Source of the DNA: Bacteroidales bacterium
GTDB lineage: Bacteria > Bacteroidota > Bacteroidia > Bacteroidales > Muribaculaceae
NCBI GenBank assembly: GCA_900752535.1
Contig: CAADVV010000109.1
Span: forward strand, 1-10,192
Direction of reading: 5' to 3'
Length of the DNA stretch: 10,192 nucleotides
A model generated the notes under the pieces. It had not been told where the DNA came from, ran no database searches, and saw only the letters and a list, made by a program, of their open reading frames with translations. Below are positions 6,669 through 10,192 of this stretch, in pieces. Made by a program: the position numbers and the translations under genes. Every line of letters begins with the position of its first letter. The first letter of the stretch is position 1.

Positions 6669-6799
6669 TTTTATACGGCAAGTCTACGCCAAAGCAGCAC
6701 ATTCGGGAACATACGCCTTTTGAGAGCCATTTTGACGGATCTACGGCTATTCACATACGAAAAATCGCCATTCAGGAGCTTGCTCAGACACTGCCGATG

Positions 6800-6858
6800 C
6801 GGCAACTCTCTGAGGAATTTCAATCCGAAGGGGGTATTAGGCTACCCCGATGCAGGGT
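6800..6858. repeat. Hairpin motif copy B
   Basis: CGGCAAC at 6800-6806, then 23 nt, then GGGGG at 6830-6834. The hairpin GGGGTA (6831-6836) / TACCCC (6843-6848) has loop TTAGGC, and GATGCAGGGT follows. The CGGCAAC-to-GGGGG offset is 30 nt in both copies. A nested hairpin lies at the left: CTCAGA (6783-6788) / TCTGAG (6809-6814) enclosing TGCCG-ATG-CGGCA (6792-6804). Confidence 0.65.
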
Positions 6859-6901
6859 AATGCGACAACAGGCTAAATTCGCGCAAGCGCATTGGGTTCT
6901 G

Positions 6902-7816
6902 TCAATCGTTTCTATCGAGTGTAACGCCGTGGGCCTCGCATTGGTGGAAGAAGGTCGCAATCGTCACCTTTCGGGTAGTTCTGAGAAGGTTTGTGAACTT
7001 CGTATCAGCCTTTGTCCGGTCATAGCCTGGGTAAACAAAACTGACGGCATGGAAGAACTCTCGTCCAGCCTCTCCAAGATTAGCCAATGCCATGCCGATT
7101 TCAATCCAGTTGCTATACCCGTCGGTAAGGTCGATTCCTCGTCTTACAACCAATTCGGTCAGACGCGCCACTTTGTCAAGTGTTGCTTCCGGACTTTCAT
7201 TCCAAGTCCGCTGTCCCAATACAACTGTTGTTTTTGTCGGATTAGGTTTTGGTTTAGTTGCTGCATCTGTTATCCGGAATGGCTCAGCATTGTCGTTGAT
7301 ATATGGTTCCGAGTCATAGCTGACGAATCGAAGTCGTTTCACATCCTTGCATTGGCCGTCTATGACTATGCCGAGCCGCGACTTGAACAGTCGTTGCAGA
7401 GCAAGGAATTGTCCGAGATGATTTTCTGGATGCGACAACCGAAAGATGGCGAAGCATCCGTTTCCGCTCGCCGAGAGTGAACAGTATGCCACTTCCGAAA
7501 CCTTGCAGACCTCGGCTTTCAATTCGGCACCGCTACCAAATCCGGGATTGTCCTGCCCGTCAATGTCTATGCAGATAAGCCCGGTGTGCTCGAAAGCATC
7601 TTCAGCCTTACGCCCATTGGGGCAGATGGCTGAAATAGTAGCACACGGCAGATCGGATTTTAGTCGTGTACGCTCTGCCTTGTCCTCCGTCATTCGGATT
7701 TGTTGGATAAGATGATGCGACGACGCATCATTGAGGAATTCGGCAAGTGATACGACATGTCCGTTAATCGATGTAACGCCGTCGAATAGCGTTATGGGAG
7801 TTTCAAGAATATTCAT
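6902..7816 (-). CDS. BT4734-like (VirE_N) primase-polymerase with PriCT-2 domain
   Basis: A 304-residue protein. Seen: an N-terminal BT4734/VirE_N domain (about 40-185) with LICIDIDGQDN (D84 and D86, metal-binding pair), SASGNGCFAIF (115-125) and GIVIDGQCKDVKRLRFVSYD (149-168), matching the three catalytic regions of archaeo-eukaryotic primases; a Pro/Lys linker; and a PriCT-2 domain (about 220-297, ELVVRRGIDLTDGYSNWIEIGMAL to VTIATFFHQC). Family knowledge: such primases act with a superfamily helicase in mobile-element replication. Here the helicase is the separate DUF3987 gene upstream, 84 bp away, whereas in many relatives primase and DUF3987 are fused or in the opposite order. The ATG at 7816 follows the heptamer inverted repeat. 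No clear promoter lies in the gap, so it is probably expressed from the xis-like gene's promoter. Confidence 0.88.
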   Translation of the reverse strand: MNILETPITLFDGVTSINGHVVSLAEFLNDASSHHLIQQIRMTEDKAERTRLKSDLPCATISAICPNGRKAEDAFEHTGLICIDIDGQDNPGFGSGAELKAEVCKVSEVAYCSLSASGNGCFAIFRLSHPENHLGQFLALQRLFKSRLGIVIDGQCKDVKRLRFVSYDSEPYINDNAEPFRITDAATKPKPNPTKTTVVLGQRTWNESPEATLDKVARLTELVVRRGIDLTDGYSNWIEIGMALANLGEAGREFFHAVSFVYPGYDRTKADTKFTNLLRTTRKVTIATFFHQCEAHGVTLDRND

Positions 7817-7840
7817 GAGCTGATAAAATTGTTTGTTTCT

Positions 7841-7898
7841 GTCCTATGTCCTACGTCCTACCGATAGGATTTTGTACAGGATATAGGACGTAGGACAT
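7841..7898. repeat. Heptamer repeats forming a 15-bp inverted repeat
   Basis: GTCCTAT, GTCCTAC, GTCCTAC run head to tail at 7841-7861, and the complementary units TAGGACG and TAGGACA lie at 7884-7897 after a degenerate CAGGATA (7877-7883). The arms at 7846-7860 and 7884-7898 are perfect reverse complements over 15 bp. TCCTA (7856-7860) can instead pair with TAGGA (7865-7869) around CCGA, giving a competing small hairpin. It fills the gap between the helicase stop and the primase start. Possible roles are iterons, an operator, or an mRNA structure setting primase expression. Confidence 0.8.
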
Positions 7899-7900
7899 CG

Positions 7901-9142
7901 TTATTCATTCATCCATCGCCGAACCTGGCGAGGATCCACACCGATAGCTTCGGCAAGCTTTGACTTTGCCAGATTCGGAAACCGGCTCTCGAGCAACAGC
8001 ATCAGTTCCTTGTTGGCGAGTTGCGAAGTTGTATTAGTCGAACCGATTATGTCAGTAAGCATACGGAGTTGAGATACTTGCGAATAGTATGCCACATCAA
8101 CCGCCCAACTCATCTGCTCTGCAGTGACAACTGATGGTTGCGTTCCTTGTTCGACGGCATTCATCACACAGGCGATTCCGGCGAGTTGGAGAACATAGAT
8201 TCTCAACTTTCCCCAGGTGGATGCTTCGTAGTCAGTTGCCGATGCTTCATCGGCCCTGAACGAGTTTTCAACGAAACGGCAGTATACATATATCGCCGAT
8301 TCGGGTGCGGTTATTGTCGATGTCGCCACATTACTATATGTGTCGAAGATAAACTTTTCCCATGCCTCTGCTATAATAGGGTCAATCGTTACCGCCTCCG
8401 GTAATTTTCGTGCCGTGCGTTTTGGCATATCGGTGGGATAGAATGCCAGGAATCTGTTGAGGAATCCCATCGACAGGAATTTCGGATTGTCGAAAGTCGG
8501 TTTCAGCATTCCCGGCTGAATCCCGCTTACCCACGAGTAAAACGGAGCCTTGATGACTTTCAGACCTTTGCCTTTTCGATTGGATGAGAACGGAGTGCAG
8601 TCACGAAGGGATAGCAATGCGCTCAATTCGCCGCTGCGGCCGTATCGTCCAATGTCACCGATAGTTGCCGTCAGTTCCTCGCGGCTGTTGAGAAGACCGT
8701 GCGGATTGTCTTCAAGAGCCTGATTGCGTGCTTCGGGTGTGGAATCCTCAATCAGAATCTGACTGGTCTTGGGAAGTGGTTTGTCGTTTCCGTCAGCTCG
8801 CTCGGCTTTCACGGCTTCAACCTTCGAGCTGTATTCATCAAACAGCCGGTTGTTGATTTTGTACAACGGGGCGTAGATGTCCTTCATCGGCGCGGTCTTG
8901 TTGGCCGTACTGCGTCCAATCATTATTATCCATAGGTTTAGCCGATTGCTATAACCGTATGCATTGAGCACAACCCGGCTCCCGATGGCTATACTTGCGG
9001 CTCCCAACGCCGGACCAAGTGCGAAGTCAATGTCTGCCTGACGCTTCTCCGAAACTTCACGGATAATCCTTTGCATCGTCGCCGGGAGTCCGTAGATTGG
9101 TGGTGACAGTTCAGCATTGAAGGAGATAATCTCGGCGCACAT
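7901..9142 (-). CDS. DUF3987 helicase-like ATPase
   Basis: A DUF3987-family protein, a RecA/DnaB-like ATPase that works with mobile-element primases. I prefer the ATG at 9142 (413 residues), because its A is also the A of the preceding gene's TGA (TGATG); an in-frame ATG at 9163 would add seven residues. Numbering from 9163: Walker A-like GRSTANKT (83-90, K89), acidic ILIEDSTPE (136-144), GLLNSREEL (156-164, Walker-B-like) and a possible arginine finger in GFLNRFLAFYP (233-243). The C-terminus (385-418) is helix-turn-helix-like (FPNLAKSKLAEAIGVDPRQVRRWMNE) and may bind DNA. The gene is in operon with the excisionase-like protein upstream and the primase downstream. Inferred role: opening and unwinding element DNA for the primase. 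Family call strong; activity not shown. Confidence 0.88.
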   Translation of the reverse strand: MCAEIISFNAELSPPIYGLPATMQRIIREVSEKRQADIDFALGPALGAASIAIGSRVVLNAYGYSNRLNLWIIMIGRSTANKTAPMKDIYAPLYKINNRLFDEYSSKVEAVKAERADGNDKPLPKTSQILIEDSTPEARNQALEDNPHGLLNSREELTATIGDIGRYGRSGELSALLSLRDCTPFSSNRKGKGLKVIKAPFYSWVSGIQPGMLKPTFDNPKFLSMGFLNRFLAFYPTDMPKRTARKLPEAVTIDPIIAEAWEKFIFDTYSNVATSTITAPESAIYVYCRFVENSFRADEASATDYEASTWGKLRIYVLQLAGIACVMNAVEQGTQPSVVTAEQMSWAVDVAYYSQVSQLRMLTDIIGSTNTTSQLANKELMLLLESRFPNLAKSKLAEAIGVDPRQVRRWMNE

Positions 9143-9429
9143 CACTTCCGGGTCTTGAGGCAATAGGCATTCGCCCGTTGTGCGATTTCAGACTTGGTCG
9201 AGATTCTTCCGGCGAGAATCCATGCCTCAAGTTCACTTCGCTTGAAATAACACCGTTTGCCGGTCGGCTTGTAATGGGGGATCGCCTGAGCGCTCGTCTG
9301 CTTGTAGAGGTAGCTTTTCGACACACTGAGAAATTCGGCAGCTTCCTCGATTGTAAGGATTTCTTTGAAGGGAGAGACAGGCACAGCGTTGTCAGCCTGA
9401 TTTGATTGAAAATTAGAATTGTCCGCCAT
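9142..9429 (-). CDS. Excisionase-type helix-turn-helix protein
   Basis: A 95-residue DNA-binding protein with a MerR-like/HTH_17 domain (about 24-75): ILTIEEAAEFLSVSKSYLYKQ forms the helix-turn-helix and IPHYKPTGKRCYFKRSELEAWI the wing and following helix, the usual arrangement in Xis-like proteins of Bacteroidales elements. A polar N-terminal tail (1-20) precedes it. It is first in a three-gene minus-strand operon with the DUF3987 ATPase (TGATG overlap) and the primase. Inferred role: directing excision or regulating the replication genes. No integrase lies beside it, so its partner is outside the window or is the integrase at 4340-5692. The family is confident; excisionase versus plain regulator is not decided. 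Confidence 0.85.
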   Translation of the reverse strand: MADNSNFQSNQADNAVPVSPFKEILTIEEAAEFLSVSKSYLYKQTSAQAIPHYKPTGKRCYFKRSELEAWILAGRISTKSEIAQRANAYCLKTRK

Positions 9430-9776
9430 GATATGAATTATTAGCGGTTATGGTCGTCGGGGAAGTGTTGCAGGCATTCCCGTGTTCACCATCTGAAAAG
9501 ATGTCTCTGCAATTGACATCGTATCAATACAACGGCAAAATTATGCAAATAAATTCGCCTATAAAAGCCTGTCAGCCAGATATTCACAATCTTTACAAAT
9601 GGGGCGATTATTTATATATGCCTTTTCTCCCTGCCATTCACCCATTTGCCCCGAAATCCATATAAATATCAGGCCCTTTTCCCAACATTTTTTACCAACC
9701 GCGCCGATATTTATATATTGGCTCTTATGGGTTTATGTTTCTCGACAAATTTTATTGTCATATCGAAATTAATCAC
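9430..9776. promoter_or_regulatory. Divergent control region between xis-like and XRE genes
   Basis: About 350 bp with no convincing gene; the short frame at 9450-9665 has no family resemblance. It is AT-rich. ATATAAATATC (9660-9670) and GATATTTATAT (9706-9716) form a perfect 11-bp inverted repeat, and the near copies CGATTATTTATATATG (9605-9620) and CGATATTTATATATTG (9705-9720) are directly repeated 100 bp apart. GCAAAT (9545-9550) and ATTTGC (9644-9649) match the half-sites of the operator at 9780-9798. Binding sites for the XRE protein or a replication initiator are plausible. Confidence 0.5.
9536..9566 (-). promoter_or_regulatory. Candidate promoter for the xis/helicase/primase operon
   Basis: On the minus strand TAATTTTG (9543-9536) matches TAnnTTTG, and TTTT at 9566-9563 lies 19 nt upstream as an imperfect -33 box. 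The leader to the ATG at 9429 would be about 100 nt. A GCAAAT half-site (9545-9550) adjoins the -7 box, so the divergent XRE protein may repress it. Confidence 0.45.
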
Positions 9777-9784
9777 TAAATTTG
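9754..9784 (+). promoter_or_regulatory. Promoter of the XRE gene
   Basis: TAAATTTG at 9777-9784 is a perfect TAnnTTTG and ATTG at 9754-9757 lies 19 nt upstream. The predicted start near 9791 gives a leader of about 17 nt before the ATG at 9808. This decides that start over a longer TTG-initiated frame from 9646. Confidence 0.65.
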
Positions 9785-9798
9785 CATTATTCGCAAAT
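9780..9798. promoter_or_regulatory. Palindromic operator over the XRE promoter
   Basis: ATTTGC (9780-9785) and GCAAAT (9793-9798) are perfect inverted arms separated by 7 nt, overlapping the -7 box and the transcription start. Position and symmetry fit autorepression by the dimeric XRE protein encoded directly downstream. Confidence 0.5.
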
Positions 9799-9807
9799 CA
9801 GAACGCA

Positions 9808-10044
9808 ATGGCAAAATATATAAACCGATTGAAAGTTGTCCTTGCCGAGCAGCACAAAACCAACCTTTGGCTGGCTAAAATTCTTGGCAAAGATCCTGCG
9901 ACCGTCTCCAAATGGTGTACTAATACCGCACAACCCTCTTTAGAGACTCTCCATATTATTGCCCAATCCCTTAACGTCGATATTCGCACATTGCTAAATG
10001 CCACCGAAGATGTTTTGATGGCATGTGAACCATCAACACCTTGA
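9808..10044 (+). CDS. XRE-family helix-turn-helix repressor
   Basis: A 78-residue protein that is essentially one Cro/C1-type helix-turn-helix domain: INRLKVVLAEQHKTNLWLAKILGKDPATVSKWCTNTAQPSLETLHIIAQSLNVDIRTLL (residues 5-63). LAKILGKDPATVSKW is the HTH, followed by the usual QPSLETLHIIAQSLNVD. The longer frame from 9646 begins at a TTG and would span the promoter and operator, so the ATG at 9808 is chosen. It is transcribed away from the xis-like operon, the common lysogeny-style arrangement, and probably represses itself and that operon. Small XRE proteins of this type also often precede restriction-modification genes, so the downstream side should be examined. No frameshift is seen. Confidence 0.85.
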   Translation: MAKYINRLKVVLAEQHKTNLWLAKILGKDPATVSKWCTNTAQPSLETLHIIAQSLNVDIRTLLNATEDVLMACEPSTP

Positions 10045-10143
10045 TATCCAGCTATAATCTGGAACTTCCCAACGAGGAGGGCACACGACTCAGCGCCGAG
10101 TTCGTGGCTTTTTTAAAAGTACCGACCACCGTTCCGGTGGAAT
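10027..10143 (+). pseudogene. Possible C-terminal remnant of a longer protein
   Basis: A frame open from just after a TGA at 10024-10026 to a TAA at 10141-10143 gives TINTLISSYNLELPNEEG then about 20 more residues. It looks protein-like and recalls the Y-x-L-x-(Y/I)PNEEV segment of AAA-ATPase-like/PDDEXK_9 proteins, but it has no good start codon and overlaps the end of the XRE gene. It could be a decayed gene end, or chance. Confidence 0.25.
10084..10114 (+). terminator. Intrinsic terminator of the XRE gene
   Basis: CACGACTC (10084-10091) pairs with GAG (10098-10100) plus TCGTG (10102-10106), with one bulged T, around the loop AGCGCC. GC then six T residues (10109-10114) follow. It lies 40 nt after the XRE stop. 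A second GC-rich hairpin, CCACCG (10126-10131) / CGGTGG (10135-10140), lies just beyond. Confidence 0.55.
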
Positions 10144-10192
10144 AAAATCGGGAATAACCGGAGGCACCTCGCCATACTAACGTTTATACATA

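Larger units (their letters stand above)
6439..6890 (-). ncRNA. Hairpin-rich region: candidate structured RNA or replication origin
   Basis: About 450 bp without a credible gene but dense with pairing. Seen: CTTGCCATATAAAACC (6575-6590) with 6667-6682 (15 of 16 pairs; the odd pair becomes G-U on the minus strand); AAACCCAGCA (6551-6560) with 6662-6671, perfect and overlapping the previous partner, so the two stems are mutually exclusive; TGCCGAGTC (6465-6473) with GACTCGGCA (6609-6617); GGCAAC-GGAA-GTTGTC (6614-6629); and two related hairpins with TAGGC in the loop (6644-6660 and 6831-6848). It lies directly downstream of the minus-strand primase gene. Strand and whether it is transcribed are inferred; pairing would serve equally for a single-stranded replication origin. 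Confidence 0.45.

Noticed and set aside
6403..6702. 99-residue minus-strand frame across the hairpin-rich region
   Set aside because: Composition is low-complexity and dictated by the inverted repeats; such frames are often annotated as hypothetical proteins, but I see no protein signal.
6797..7480. 227-residue plus-strand frame
   Set aside because: Antisense to the primase gene, whose domain signature is clear on the minus strand.
9450..9665. 71-residue plus-strand frame in the divergent control region
   Set aside because: No homology, no ribosome or promoter signal, and it overlaps the candidate xis-operon promoter.

Overview
The window looks like accessory DNA from a gut Bacteroidales bacterium. 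The promoters fit the Bacteroidetes pattern (TTTG or TTG, then 19-20 nt, then TAnnTTTG). The genes belong to families typical of Bacteroidales mobile elements: a phage-SAM-like tyrosine recombinase, a YhcG/DUF1016 nuclease, a BT4734-like (VirE_N) primase, a DUF3987 helicase and an excisionase-type HTH protein. No housekeeping gene is present. Species cannot be assigned.

Left element (about 1-5957). A good promoter drives a tight plus-strand operon of a winged-helix protein (184-1152), a nucleotidyltransferase of AbiEii type (1140-1919) and a metallophosphoesterase (1919-2680). The first two resemble a type IV toxin-antitoxin pair; a phosphoesterase as third gene is unusual. A gene-free stretch follows (2681-3146) with a perfect 11-bp inverted repeat, about 17 degenerate 12-bp tandem repeats and a 10-bp-stem hairpin. 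On the minus strand lie a DUF1016 PD-(D/E)XK nuclease (4292-3147) and, just upstream of it, a complete tyrosine integrase (5692-4340). About 250 bp upstream of the integrase start is the displaced 3' end of a tRNA, probably tRNA-Leu (5941-5957), followed by an intrinsic terminator. I read this as the right attachment junction of the left element.

Right of the junction. The stretch 5958-6901 has no convincing gene. Next to the junction it carries 11-bp-spaced repeats like those on the integrase side, and at 6439-6890 it carries a dense set of inverted repeats, including two diverged copies of one hairpin motif exactly 187 bp apart. Beyond it a minus-strand operon encodes an excisionase-like HTH protein (9429-9142), a DUF3987 helicase/ATPase (overlapping its stop as TGATG) and a BT4734-like primase with a PriCT-2 domain (7816-6902). 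An 84-bp gap between helicase and primase holds heptamer repeats forming a 15-bp inverted repeat. A divergent XRE-type repressor (9808-10044) has its own promoter with an overlapping palindromic operator. This half looks like the replication/control module of a second element at the same tRNA.

The two stretches most worth following up are the three-gene winged-helix/nucleotidyltransferase/phosphoesterase operon and the hairpin-rich non-coding region downstream of the split primase-helicase.
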